Positions 18,901-27,057 of a stretch of 64,000 nt of DNA are shown here, piece by piece. The DNA comes from Aegicerativicinus sediminis (GTDB lineage Bacteria; Bacteroidota; Bacteroidia; Flavobacteriales; Flavobacteriaceae). The DNA is taken from the NCBI RefSeq assembly GCF_015476115.1, contig NZ_CP064295.1, positions 738,001 through 802,000 on the forward strand. Direction: 5' to 3'. How positions within the stretch are numbered: position 1 is the first letter of the stretch; the number at the start of each line of letters is the position of its first letter. A model generated the notes under the pieces. The model did no database searches. It was not told the origin of the DNA and saw only the letters and a program-made list of their open reading frames with translations. Position numbers and translations under genes: made by a program.

Positions 18901-20219
18901 GTGTGCAAGGTATAGTCTCTACCTTGAATTAGTTTACGGGCATTTTCAAGTTTACCGAAATCGACACCTTCTGCAGTCGGAACCAGAATTCCCTGATCGA
19001 CGGTAGCTATATCGCGCACCCCTTCTGTTAGAAGGGAACCCGCACCACCTATGCTCTTTGGGTCAAAGTCGTTATTACCATTATCCGGATAGGCATTTTG
19101 ACCAACATTAACGAAACCTGCAGGAGGATTATTCAATCCAATAATATCAGATTCTCCTAAATCTTGAAAGGCAACAATATTTCTAACATTATCAGTCTGT
19201 GCACTTCTGTTTGTCACCCAAACTTCAACCCTTGTTATTTGAATGTTGTTTTCAATCCAAGGATATCGCCTTAAGGATCTATCATAATTGTTTCTAAAAT
19301 ATTGCGCCAAGAAGAAGTGTCTATTTTCATCATAATCCCTTATGAATATTTCAAATTCGTCCAAGGTTCCTCCTCCTTGAGAAAGAACAGATTGGGATTG
19401 GGATTTCTGTTCAGAGAATACGGTTGTTATTCTAGTTTTACCAAATTGCAGCTCAGTCTTCACGCCAAATAAACTTTGGGCACCGGTAATAAGAGAACTA
19501 TTCAACGGCATACTTACATTACCAACTTCAATCTTTCTAACAATATCATCCTCTGTTGGGGTATACTCTAACTTTATTATATTCTGAAAATCGAAAGTTG
19601 ACTGGGTATCATAATTTGCTGTTACCTGCAAACGCGTACCAACTTTCCCTAATAAACTAAGACTAATTCTTTGGTCGAAATCAAAGGTTAAATTAGATCT
19701 ATTTCTCGGAGAAAATGTTGGGTTGTCTTGTTTGGTATATAGTAACCCCAAATCCATTTCAACTGATCCTTGAGGAATTACTTCAATTGTATTACCACCA
19801 AAAATAGTTTCAAAAAACCCTGAATTGACATAAAATTCAGGCAATAAATTTCGTTGTTCCTCTTCTGAGCCTTCTTTCCTTCCCTCAACTGCATCAAGTT
19901 TTTGCTTATAATAATTGCGCATATTCTCTTGCAGAATTAAACGCTGGTATTCTTGTGGTGTTAAGATTACGGGATAGTTAATATTGAAATTGCCCACCGT
20001 TTCTGTATAAACATAGCGGTCTGTTAAAGGGTCGTAAGTATATTTGGCTAAAATACTATTTGGGTTAGGCATTTCAAGCCTGCCTAAAGAAAAGCCTGTA
20101 CTAGTACTATCTTGATCGGTTTGAGTTTGCTGCGCATTTAAAGTAACAGAAAAGACAAGCCCAATAGATATAAGTATGTAATGTAATTGTTTTGAAATAG
20201 TTAGGTTAGTAGAATTCAA
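12972..20219 (-). CDS. sprA: SprA, type IX secretion outer-membrane translocon / gliding motility protein
   Basis: 2415 residues, matching the very large SprA/Sov proteins. A signal peptide (about 1-29, ending LNAQ) precedes the conserved N-terminal block with PNPNSILAKYTYDPLTDRYVYTE and LLPEFYVNSGFFETIFGGN. Long stretches of alternating strands follow, with multiple repeats of Asn-rich loops (for example SVEMDLGLLYTKQDNPTFSP), ending in a C-terminal beta-strand. SprA forms the 36-strand outer-membrane pore through which T9SS cargo exits; it needs PorV and other partners not found in this window. It starts 5 bases after ruvA, so it is probably transcribed with maeB-ruvA. Confidence 0.97.
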   Translation of the reverse strand: MNSTNLTISKQLHYILISIGLVFSVTLNAQQTQTDQDSTSTGFSLGRLEMPNPNSILAKYTYDPLTDRYVYTETVGNFNINYPVILTPQEYQRLILQENMRNYYKQKLDAVEGRKEGSEEEQRNLLPEFYVNSGFFETIFGGNTIEVIPQGSVEMDLGLLYTKQDNPTFSPRNRSNLTFDFDQRISLSLLGKVGTRLQVTANYDTQSTFDFQNIIKLEYTPTEDDIVRKIEVGNVSMPLNSSLITGAQSLFGVKTELQFGKTRITTVFSEQKSQSQSVLSQGGGTLDEFEIFIRDYDENRHFFLAQYFRNNYDRSLRRYPWIENNIQITRVEVWVTNRSAQTDNVRNIVAFQDLGESDIIGLNNPPAGFVNVGQNAYPDNGNNDFDPKSIGGAGSLLTEGVRDIATVDQGILVPTAEGVDFGKLENARKLIQGRDYTLHTQLGYISLNQRLLNDEILAVAFQYTVGGQVYQVGEFANDGVNATEVSNEPTTGNQVVNNNNLVLKMLKSAITNVNEPIWDLMMKNIYDTGAYQLSPDDFRLNIFYTEASPVNYIEPVEGEPFPIFDNNTPLDPTDDTPIVETPLIRLFHLDRLNFNNDPQLLGDGFFDFVPGLTVYTQNGKIIFTKVEPFGRYLFDILDTDGNPNDNDIDYEESTYDNLNQEKYVYDILYKETKTAALDEVEKNKFQLKGRYKSSGSDGIPLGAFNVPRGSVVVTAGGRVLVEGIDYTVDYQQGMVQILDEALKASNTPIKVSVENNAVFGQQTRRFTGVNVEHQFSENFVLGGTFLNLSERPITQKANFNTEPINNTILGVNGNFSTEVPFLTRLVNKLPNIDTDVPSNLSVRGEFAYLLPGAPKGTDFNDEATAYVDDFEGNQGAIDLLAPQAWNLSSRPVGLGRSYAQGDEDGSGVQNGFDRAFLNWYSIDPIFYGSRRPQGLSDDDLSSVYTRRVFIDEIFPQIDLVQGQSTVIPSLDLVYYPRERGPYNYSQDATDGILDNPEDSWAGITRQITSTDFEQANVEFIEFWLQDPFLEDATNQGGMLNINLGNISEDVLKDGRKMYENGLPEDGDVSSLLPTTTYGTVVPRNQALVYTFSTLGDQRNNQDVGLDGFNDQQEAQQFPSFAGLEDPSNDNYTYFLNTEGDIFERYKKYNGLEGNSLDVFTETNRGATTQPDVEDINRDNTMNTINSYYEYKIPITPNSLNAGNPQINDVKVRDVTLPNGEVRQVRWYQFRLPVSEPTDTIGGMTDIRSVRFARLYLEDFTQKTVMRFATLDLVRSDWRRYKLSLDEEANNANDFTEMNLGIIGLQENEGNYVSPPGVRRERLNNNNNIIRQNEQALVMEICSLEPEDSRGVYKNINVDMRQYKKLRMFIHAEESEGNNINDGEMVGFIRMGNDFTQNFYQIEVPLKISSGTSVSEREVWPEENEIDIPLAILEQIKSIGITDGTLANEDPTFYDVTPDGVVPVGPFDPYTMGQQRVAIKGNPNFGDIRVLMVGIKNPGVTKIPLCGELWFNELRLSDLDKEGGWAAIASVDTNIADFMNLSATGRQSTIGFGSVEQRPNERSRENLKQYDMVTNVNLGQLLPKKWGVQVPLNYARGEESITPEYDEYYRDIKLEALLDEADDREEREKILKRSESYTKRESISFIGVKKQRAPDVKPHFYDVENFTFNFSNNKTNHRDFEIENSLDQNVRTGMTYSYNFDPKPIEPFKKNDSLFRNRYFRLLKDFNFNPFPASFTAQSDILRRFNRQKFRDFDLTGKNIGLEELYRRNYTFNTQYAINYNVTKSLSFNFTAANSNIVRNYFIDDVINGRQDPSLDIWDGFFDPGDPNIQSQQLQVNYEIPLNKIPTFEFLRATYSYTGDFQWQKGSDLNRDLPIEDENGNVTVYNLGNSVQNANTHLLNTTLDMPKLYKYLGLVKKPTSRVTRANSRSPGAPGQPGARNPQEDEQKKAGAGTEVFNTFVGIVTAVKRIQVNYRENNGSFLPGYLRTPGFIGTLKPTFGYTFGSQRDIRDYVAGNGWLTVFPDFNQQYSEVTNRVLDVSANAEFIPDLTLDLTGNRIYADNMNENFRVEDMDGDGRLDYNSLIQNSFGNFAISTALIRTAFAKSDENGSEPFNDFRENRLIVARRLAREFYGSDNYELDEEGYPLGFGKNNQAVLLPAFIAAYQGAKVEDVKLGAFRDIPIPNWQLKYTGLMKLNWFKKNFKRFSVTHGYRSLYTVNQFRTNLDFVAADPTLLYDDQDPEVFDQSGNFKNQTLFSNINLEEQFSPLVRLDFEMQNSVKILAEVGTGRILSLSFDNNLLTEIQNKDYTLGLGYRIKDVRIRSKLAGPTQIIKSDLNLKADISLRDNKTIIRYLDLENNQVTAGQTLWRLNFAADYAFSKNLTGIFYFDYSFSEYAISTAFPQTTIRSGITLRYNFGN

Positions 20220-20224
20220 ATCAA

Positions 20225-20806
20225 TTATAAGTTTTTTAAAGCTTCTTTTATAACGGTTTCTACATTAGCATCCGGATCTTGTTTTACAATTTTATCCACG
20301 ACACGTTCGGCCTGTTTTTTATTAAATCCAAGCACCTCCAAAGCTGATAACGCTTCATCTTTACTTGTATTGCTTCTATTAACAGAAAGTTCATCAAGAT
20401 TGTAAGTTTTGAGAATTTTGTCCTTAAGATCTAGAATAACCCTTTGCGCTGTTTTTGCTCCAATTCCTTTAACTGACTGAATCAACCTTACATCATCATG
20501 AGCAATCGCCTCACGGACATCTTCAGGCGATAAGGAACTGAGCATAGTACGAGCAGTGCTTGCACCAACCCCGCTAACAGAAATCAATAGTCGAAAAATT
20601 TCCCTTTCTACCAAAGTCGAAAAGCCATATAAGGTATGAGAATCTTCCCTTATCAATAAATGTGTATACAGCTTAAGATGTTCGTTATTAGGGATTTGAG
20701 AATAGGTGTGCAGTGAAATATTTAGGAGATAACCGACACCGTTACAATCTATAACTACATCTGTTGGATTCTTTTCCACCAATCTCCCCTGAACGTGAGT
20801 AATCAT
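20225..20806 (-). CDS. ruvA: Holliday junction DNA helicase subunit RuvA
   Basis: 193 residues, usual length. An N-terminal OB fold (MITHVQGRLVEKNPTDVVID) is followed by two helix-hairpin-helix motifs (LISVSGVGASTARTML and IQSVKGIGAKTAQRVI, about residues 70-130) and a C-terminal domain III (about 145-193) that contacts RuvB. RuvA tetramers bind four-way junctions so that RuvB (encoded at 28244-29266) can migrate them. The gene is unlinked to ruvB, as in other Flavobacteria, and sits between maeB and sprA. Confidence 0.96.
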   Translation of the reverse strand: MITHVQGRLVEKNPTDVVIDCNGVGYLLNISLHTYSQIPNNEHLKLYTHLLIREDSHTLYGFSTLVEREIFRLLISVSGVGASTARTMLSSLSPEDVREAIAHDDVRLIQSVKGIGAKTAQRVILDLKDKILKTYNLDELSVNRSNTSKDEALSALEVLGFNKKQAERVVDKIVKQDPDANVETVIKEALKNL

Positions 20807-20862
20807 GTAATAGGTAAGTTATTAAGGTAAATGTAATAAAATTATCTTCATTATAAGGGCAA

Positions 20863-23166
20863 TCAAATTTCTTGTAATTCTTTTAAGTCCAATTCTTTCT
20901 TTTCTTTTTGCTGAGCATCTACAACTGCTATTGCCGCCATATTTACAATTTCATCAACGCTCGCCCCAAGTTGTAAAATATGGACAGGTTTTCGCATACC
21001 CATCATTATTGGACCTATATTATCAGACTTTTCTAATTCCTTAATTAATTTATAGGTAATATTTGCTGATTCTATATTAGGGAAAATAAGTGTATTAACT
21101 TTTTTACCAGCCAATTTTGAAAATGGAAAAATCTCTTGTAACATCTCACTGTTTAGGGCAAAATCTGTTTGCACCTCACCGTCAACAATTAACTCTGGGC
21201 AATTTCTATGAAGAAGGGAAACAGCATCTCTAACTTTAGAGGCTCTTTCATTCTTAGAAGACCCGAAATTGGAATAAGAAACCATTGCCATTACGGGTTC
21301 CATCCCAAACATTTTAACAGTGCGGGCTGTCATCTGAGCAATTTTAGCAAGATCTTTTGCCGGTGGATCTATATTGATAGACGTATCGCTTAAAAACATG
21401 GGGCCACGCTGGGTCATTAGCAGATTGGTTGCAGCAACCCTAGTTGCACCTGGAGTTAAACCGATTAACTCTAACATCGGCTTTAAAACCGTTGGATAAC
21501 TTCTTGAATAACCTGAAATTAAAGCATCAGCATCCCCCTCATTTACCATCATAGCTGCAAAATAATTGCGCTCGCGCATTACTTGTTGGGCAGAATATAG
21601 GGTAACACCTTTTCTTCTTCTTTGCCTCCAATAAACTTCCGCATATTTATTTTTACGCTCCTCCTCTTCGTCAGATTTTGGGTCGATGATCGTAACCTCT
21701 CCATCATAATCGATGCTTTTCATCAATTTTTTGATGGCATCTTTTCTTCCTAAAAGAATAGGAATTGCAACACCTTCATCTTGGACAATCTGCGCAGCCT
21801 TAAGGACATCTAATCGATCCGCTTCTGCAAACACAACTCTCTTAGGATTCATTTTAGCACGGTTCAATAATAATCTTACAATCTTATTATCTGAACCTAG
21901 ACGTTCTAACAATGAATCAGTGTATTTATCCCAATCTGGAATAGGAAATTTTGCCACCCCACTATCAATTGCCGCTTTTGCAACAGCAGGTGGGACAACC
22001 GCAATCAACCTAGGATCGAAAGGTTTTGGAATTATATAATCTCTACCAAAGCTTAAGAACGTTTCACCATAAGCAATATTAACTTGCTCCGGAACTGGCT
22101 CCTTAGCCAACTTAGCCAAAGCATGAACTGCAGCCATTTTCATCTCTTCATTAATCTTTGTAGCCCTTACATCTAATGCTCCGCGAAAAATAAATGGAAA
22201 TCCTAATACATTATTAACTTGGTTAGGATGGTCGCTTCGACCAGTTGCCATAATAATATCGTTTCGGGTTGCAACTGCTAGGTCGTAAGCAATCTCTGGA
22301 TCTGGATTTGCCATAGCAAATACGATAGGATTCTCGCTCATAGACAGCAGCATTTTTGGGGTTACCAGGTCTGCCATCGATAAACCAATGAAGACATCTG
22401 CATTCTCCATAGCTTCTTCAAGAGTATTGCAGTCTTTATGCGTAGCAAATTCTGATTTTTCTGCGGACAGATTCTCACGATCCTTTCTAATAACCCCCTT
22501 ACTATCTAGCATAACCATATTCTCCTTGCGAGCACCACAAGATTGGTAAAGTCTAGAACAAGAAATAGCAGCTGCACCTGCACCGCTAATCACTATTGAA
22601 ACATCTTCAATATTTTTATCCGCTAGCTCCAGGGCATTTATTAAGGCCGCGGCAGAAATGATAGCTGTACCATGTTGATCGTCATGCATTACAGGAATAT
22701 CCAATTCCTCTTTTAATCGGCGTTCAATTTCGAAGGCTTCCGGAGCTTTTATGTCTTCAAGATTTATACCACCAAATGTTGGGGCTATATTCTTAACCGT
22801 CTGTATAAATTCCTCTACATTCTCAGTATCAACCTCAATATCAAAAACATCAATATCAGCGAATATCTTGAAAAGCAAGCCCTTACCCTCCATTACAGGC
22901 TTTGACGCCTCAGGTCCAATATTCCCAAGACCTAAAACAGCTGTTCCATTAGAAATTACCGCCACTAAATTACCCTTAGTAGTATATTTATAGACGTTGT
23001 CTTTTTTCTTTTCGATTTCCAAACAAGGCTCAGCAACACCAGGAGAATAGGCCAAAGACAAATCTCGTTGACTTGCATACTTTTTGGTGGGAACTACTTT
23101 TATTTTTCCAGGAGTTGGTTTGGCGTGATAAACCAGTGCTTCGCGGCGACGGCTCTGCTTACTCAT
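20863..23166 (-). CDS. maeB: NADP-dependent malic enzyme with C-terminal phosphotransacetylase-like domain
   Basis: 767 residues, the size of the fused MaeB type. Residues 1-430 hold the malic enzyme: SLAYSPGVAEPCLEI, the catalytic D-D-Q-H-G-T-A segment (HDDQHGTAIISAAAL) and the Rossmann GAGAAAISC. Residues about 440-760 form the phosphotransacetylase-like domain (VVFAEADRLDVLKAAQ, MVNEGDADALISGYS), which in characterised homologues binds acetyl-CoA for regulation and usually lacks transferase activity. It oxidatively decarboxylates malate to pyruvate, yielding NADPH. ruvA and sprA follow at short distance on the same strand. Confidence 0.95.
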   Translation of the reverse strand: MSKQSRRREALVYHAKPTPGKIKVVPTKKYASQRDLSLAYSPGVAEPCLEIEKKKDNVYKYTTKGNLVAVISNGTAVLGLGNIGPEASKPVMEGKGLLFKIFADIDVFDIEVDTENVEEFIQTVKNIAPTFGGINLEDIKAPEAFEIERRLKEELDIPVMHDDQHGTAIISAAALINALELADKNIEDVSIVISGAGAAAISCSRLYQSCGARKENMVMLDSKGVIRKDRENLSAEKSEFATHKDCNTLEEAMENADVFIGLSMADLVTPKMLLSMSENPIVFAMANPDPEIAYDLAVATRNDIIMATGRSDHPNQVNNVLGFPFIFRGALDVRATKINEEMKMAAVHALAKLAKEPVPEQVNIAYGETFLSFGRDYIIPKPFDPRLIAVVPPAVAKAAIDSGVAKFPIPDWDKYTDSLLERLGSDNKIVRLLLNRAKMNPKRVVFAEADRLDVLKAAQIVQDEGVAIPILLGRKDAIKKLMKSIDYDGEVTIIDPKSDEEEERKNKYAEVYWRQRRRKGVTLYSAQQVMRERNYFAAMMVNEGDADALISGYSRSYPTVLKPMLELIGLTPGATRVAATNLLMTQRGPMFLSDTSINIDPPAKDLAKIAQMTARTVKMFGMEPVMAMVSYSNFGSSKNERASKVRDAVSLLHRNCPELIVDGEVQTDFALNSEMLQEIFPFSKLAGKKVNTLIFPNIESANITYKLIKELEKSDNIGPIMMGMRKPVHILQLGASVDEIVNMAAIAVVDAQQKEKKELDLKELQEI

Positions 23167-23189
23167 AATTTGGTCAGATTAATTTATAA

Positions 23190-23224
23190 CAAAGGTAAGT
23201 GAATATGGCAATCTGTAAAAACAA
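23190..23224 (-). promoter_or_regulatory. possible maeB promoter
   Basis: TACCTTTG on the minus strand (23197-23190) is a perfect TAnnTTTG element, and TTG at 23224-23222 lies 24 bases upstream, slightly longer than the preferred spacing. It would start transcription about 17 bases before maeB. Confidence 0.5.
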
Positions 23225-23345
23225 AAACATTTTTAGATTGAACACAATTATAAGGGGGAAATTATGTTATTTCGTTGCAGGAGATTATCTCAACCCGAGA
23301 TATTTCAAATGTAATTTCTAAGAACGTTTTTTCAGTTTCATTCTA

Positions 23346-25220
23346 TTGAAAAATTATTTTCTAATCCTGATTGTCATTTGCTTTTCAGCAACTATAAACC
23401 TATTACACGCCCAGGTAGATACAACTGCTATTGATACCGATAGTGTATATAACAAGATTGAGGATTTTTCACAAAAAAAGAAACTTACCAAATGGTTACA
23501 TGGACTTATTTTTGAATCAACTGAAAGGAAGCCCAAAAGAAAAAAAGTTTACCAAAGAGTAAACATTGGTAATTTCGAAGGTAAAATAATCAGAGATATT
23601 AAAATAAGGGTTTTCGATCCGTTTGGTTTTTCACTTGATGATACGTTAGCAAAACCCAATAATTGGGCCGAACGAGTATCCAATAATCTGCACATAAGAA
23701 CAAGAAGTTTTGTAATTAGAAACATTTTACTTTTTGAGGAGAATTCTAAATTCGACAGCGTAGTAATTTATGAGTCTGAAAGGTTACTTAGAACCCAGAA
23801 TTATGTTCAAAGTGTAAAAATTTATCCAAAACGATTAGTGCATACTTCAGATTCTGTTGATATTACAGTGGATGTTCTAGATACGTGGACAATAATTCCA
23901 GATGCCAGCCTTTCTAGCAGTAAGGTAAAACTTGGAATTAGGGAAAGGAACTTTATTGGTCTCGGGCATCAATTACGGGCAGATTTCTCACGCAGTTTAA
24001 AAACAGATAGCCTTGCTTACGACCTCAGATATCGCATACCCAATTTTCGAAACACCTATATAAGTGGTGAACTGGCCTACAAATCTAACTTAGCCGGAGA
24101 ATATGGTAAATTGTTAGATATAGAACGCACATTTTTTTCACCTCTTACACGTTGGGCCGGAGGTTTTAAACTAGACAAGGAATTTCATAAGCTTTATTAC
24201 CCTGAAAATGATAGTATCTCTGTTTCACAAAATCTAAATTCTATTACCCAAGATTATTGGGCCGGTTATGCATTTAGAATTTATAAAGGGTTTTTGGGCA
24301 ATAACAGAATTGCAAACCTTGTTACAAGTTTGAGATTCCTAGACACCCAATTCTCTGAGTCACCCTCACTTGAATACGACAGCATTAATTATTTTGCAGA
24401 TCAAAGGTTTTATTTGGCTTCTATTGGAATCTCCTTGAGGCAATTTGTTAGGGACAATTACATATTTCAAGATGGACGAACTGAGGATGTACCAATAGGA
24501 GCAGTTGGAGCAATTACCTTAGGGAATCAGTCCCGCAATGGAGAAAACAGAAATTATCTTGGCACTAAACTTACCTATGGGGATTATTATTCTTGGGGAT
24601 TTTTAAGCACTAATTTTGAATTCGGCACATTTTTTAACAACTCTAAGGCAGAACAAACGGCTTATAGTTTTCAAGCAAACTATTTTACAAACCTAATTTC
24701 AATCGGTGAGAAATGGCATATGAGGCAGTTTGTAAAACCCCAGTTCTTGATTGGGACCAGTCGTCTCGACTCTGAGTATGATATGCTTACCCTTAATGAG
24801 AATAATAACTTGGATGGATTTTTTAACAATGATTACCCTCACTCTAATAGAATTGGAATTCCAGGTTTTAAAAGCGATTTACGAGGGACAAAAAAATACC
24901 TATTAGCCTTGCAAACTCAATTCTACTCTCCTTGGAACTTATACGGTTTTAGACTAAACCCATTCGTTAATATTACCACTGCATTAATTGCGGATGATGA
25001 TACAAGAATATCCAAGAGTAAATTGTACTCCTCATTTGGAATTGGATTTCTTGTTAGGAATGACTATCTCGTATTCAGCAGTTTTCAAATTTCATTAGCG
25101 TATTATCCGAACATGCCAGGTAAGGGCGTAAATATATTTAGAGGCAACGCACTAGAATCTAATGATTTTGGTTTTCAAGAATTTAATCTGGGCAAACCAT
25201 TAACAGTCAATTACAATTAA
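23346..25220 (+). CDS. Omp85-like outer-membrane protein with POTRA-like domain
   Basis: 624 residues. The only start giving a clean signal peptide is TTG at 23346: residues 1-22 are hydrophobic and end LLHAQ. Residues about 65-165 look like one or two POTRA modules ([21 protein letters not shown], then [24 protein letters not shown]...VDVLDTWT). The rest shows amphipathic strands with G/N/Y turns, ending [15 protein letters not shown], consistent with a 16-stranded beta-barrel of the BamA/TamA superfamily. It could assemble or export outer-membrane proteins, but the partner is unknown. Its stop codon overlaps that of queG. Confidence 0.7.
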   Translation: MKNYFLILIVICFSATINLLHAQVDTTAIDTDSVYNKIEDFSQKKKLTKWLHGLIFESTERKPKRKKVYQRVNIGNFEGKIIRDIKIRVFDPFGFSLDDTLAKPNNWAERVSNNLHIRTRSFVIRNILLFEENSKFDSVVIYESERLLRTQNYVQSVKIYPKRLVHTSDSVDITVDVLDTWTIIPDASLSSSKVKLGIRERNFIGLGHQLRADFSRSLKTDSLAYDLRYRIPNFRNTYISGELAYKSNLAGEYGKLLDIERTFFSPLTRWAGGFKLDKEFHKLYYPENDSISVSQNLNSITQDYWAGYAFRIYKGFLGNNRIANLVTSLRFLDTQFSESPSLEYDSINYFADQRFYLASIGISLRQFVRDNYIFQDGRTEDVPIGAVGAITLGNQSRNGENRNYLGTKLTYGDYYSWGFLSTNFEFGTFFNNSKAEQTAYSFQANYFTNLISIGEKWHMRQFVKPQFLIGTSRLDSEYDMLTLNENNNLDGFFNNDYPHSNRIGIPGFKSDLRGTKKYLLALQTQFYSPWNLYGFRLNPFVNITTALIADDDTRISKSKLYSSFGIGFLVRNDYLVFSSFQISLAYYPNMPGKGVNIFRGNALESNDFGFQEFNLGKPLTVNYN

Positions 25221-26140
25221 TCGAGGAAGGCAATATTGCGCTTAAGACCGCTAAATTTGGTTCGCTTTACGGCAGAATTTTTAAATACTTTTTTAAATGT
25301 TTCTTCTGTTAACTCTTGCCAATCTGTTTTAGTCATTTCTAACAACTCAGTATGAGGGCTAAAACTGTCCTCAGTATGAGGAGTAGAAAATCTATTCCAA
25401 GGACAAACTTCTTGACAAATATCACAGCCAAACATCCAATTTTCAAAACTTCCTTTGTATTGAGTAGGTATGCTGTCCTTCAATTCAATTGTAAAATAAG
25501 AAATACATTTACTGCCATCTACAACATAGGGTTGAATAATGGCCTCAGTCGGGCAGGCATCAATACATGCAGTGCAGGTTCCACAATGATCGGTAGTAGG
25601 GCCATCGTAGAGTAATTCCATATCTACTATTAATTCAGCAATGAAAAAATAGGATCCAACTTTTCGTGATAGCAAATTGCTGTTTTTTCCGATCCATCCC
25701 AAACCACTTTTAGCAGCCCAAGCTTTATCCATCACTGGTGCCGAATCTACAAATACTCGGCCATCGATATCACCAATATTATCTCGGATATATTCTAACA
25801 AACTTTTTAATTTGTTCTTTATAACAAAGTGGTAATCTTCCCCATATGCATATTTACTAATTTTTGGTGCCTCAGGATCGGTTTGTTCTTTTTCTGTGTA
25901 GTAATTAAGAAGTAATGAAATTACCGACTTGGCGCCCGGTACAAGTAAGGCGGGGTTAAGCCTTTTGTCAAAATGGTTTTCCATATAACCCATTTTTCCA
26001 TGCATCCCTTTTTTAAGCCAGTTCTCGAGTATAGGAGCCTCTTTTTCCAAAAATTCTGCCTTACTAATACCACAGGACAAAAAGCCAAGTCTTTTAGCTT
26101 CCAATTTGATAAGCTGTGTAAAGTTTTCCTTATTATTCAC
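25217..26140 (-). CDS. queG: epoxyqueuosine reductase
   Basis: 307 residues, typical length. The N-terminal cobalamin-binding region (about 1-170) is followed by two 4Fe-4S ferredoxin-like motifs: [12 protein letters not shown] (about 187-198) and [13 protein letters not shown] (about 238-250). QueG converts epoxyqueuosine to queuosine in tRNA anticodons (Tyr, His, Asn, Asp) in the cytoplasm. The first seven codons contain a membrane-neutral acidic stretch, and the start ATG at 26140 is the only good one. It converges with the Omp85-like gene and shares a stop. Confidence 0.94.
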   Translation of the reverse strand: MNNKENFTQLIKLEAKRLGFLSCGISKAEFLEKEAPILENWLKKGMHGKMGYMENHFDKRLNPALLVPGAKSVISLLLNYYTEKEQTDPEAPKISKYAYGEDYHFVIKNKLKSLLEYIRDNIGDIDGRVFVDSAPVMDKAWAAKSGLGWIGKNSNLLSRKVGSYFFIAELIVDMELLYDGPTTDHCGTCTACIDACPTEAIIQPYVVDGSKCISYFTIELKDSIPTQYKGSFENWMFGCDICQEVCPWNRFSTPHTEDSFSPHTELLEMTKTDWQELTEETFKKVFKNSAVKRTKFSGLKRNIAFLD

Positions 26141-26171
26141 AAAGCCAATCTACGAGGAAATTATAAAACAA

Positions 26172-26197
26172 AAAAGCCGACCTAGAAGTCAGCTTTT
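26172..26197 (-). terminator. intrinsic terminator after orphan lipoprotein gene
   Basis: Arms AAAAGC.GAC (26172-26181) and GTC.GCTTTT (26188-26197), with one internal mismatch and a six-base loop, are followed on the minus strand by TTTTTGTTTTATAA. It lies just before queG, so the two genes are separate transcripts. Confidence 0.7.
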
Positions 26198-26212
26198 ATG
26201 TAAGGATTAAGA

Positions 26213-26791
26213 TCAATCCACATCCGGATTCATGGCGGAAAATACGCCATTTGGGTTTTTCTTTCCAACCCATGCATGCAGAGTCCAAAATGGCCCTACA
26301 ATTGCCCAAACGTCTGTATCTCCTATAAAACCTTCTGGAGGAGTTGATGGGTCATCCATTAATTCCATTAAGACTAAGTATTCCACTCCCACAAATTCCA
26401 TCTTTCCATCATCACCAGGGATGTATAATAAGGCTTCAGGTTCTAATAAGTTAAACTCCCCATCGATTTTATCCCAATTTGCAAAATGGTGCCCCATATT
26501 AGATACATAACCAGTTAAATCTTCATCCCAGCCTTGTGCCAATGCTACTTGATGATTCTTAAAACGAGTCATTTTTTGTGTAAGCAAAGTAACCTGTTCT
26601 TCCCAGTTATTCATAGCTTTTAAAGCAGTTGATTCTGAAGTTGAAATTACAGCATTTGGTTCATTAATCCCATCAATAGATTCGTTGGGACTACATGAGA
26701 CGACTAAAAAGATAAATGCTAAAAAAATTGTCAATAGGTTGAATGGGTAGATAATTGGGATTCTTTGTAAAGATTGGCTCATCTTTTTCAT
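26213..26791 (-). CDS. uncharacterised lipoprotein, conserved MGHHF / TLHAW family
   Basis: 192 residues. A signal sequence ends in the lipobox LVVSC (Cys33), so the protein should be a lipoprotein. A helical region (about 50-90) leads to a conserved core with MGHHFANW, EPEALLYIPGDDGK, MEFVGVEYLVL, TLHAWVGKKNPNGVFSAMNPDV. I recognise this core as one found in many unrelated bacteria as secreted proteins of unknown function; the recurrent histidines suggest metal or heme binding, which is not shown. It is isolated from other genes, and its nearest companion is the DUF4242-AraC regulator on the same strand, 266 bases upstream. Confidence 0.7.
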   Translation of the reverse strand: MKKMSQSLQRIPIIYPFNLLTIFLAFIFLVVSCSPNESIDGINEPNAVISTSESTALKAMNNWEEQVTLLTQKMTRFKNHQVALAQGWDEDLTGYVSNMGHHFANWDKIDGEFNLLEPEALLYIPGDDGKMEFVGVEYLVLMELMDDPSTPPEGFIGDTDVWAIVGPFWTLHAWVGKKNPNGVFSAMNPDVD

Positions 26792-27057
26792 GATTAATAA
26801 GAATTTTAATTAGACTAGATTGTTGCTATTAATCAATAAACCTAAAACCTCTTGTGGTCAGGAAGCTATCAGGAAGAATTTAAGGATTTACTTTTTAAAG
26901 GTATTTGAAATAAAAGATCCGAAATGATAAAATTTGGTCAATAATTGGTAATATTTATTCAATTACTATCAAATCTTAATTCAATATGACTTACAAACAC
27001 CTGTAAATCAGATTATAGATTTTAGTAAAATATAATTATCAATGAAAAAGAATAAGA
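26792..27057. other. non-coding spacer between regulator and orphan lipoprotein
   Basis: AT-rich stretch of 266 bases between the AraC-type regulator and the lipoprotein on the minus strand. I see no exact TAnnTTTG promoter element and no terminator after the regulator gene. The lipoprotein promoter must be here or further upstream, in the regulator gene; it could be the target of that regulator. Confidence 0.4.
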
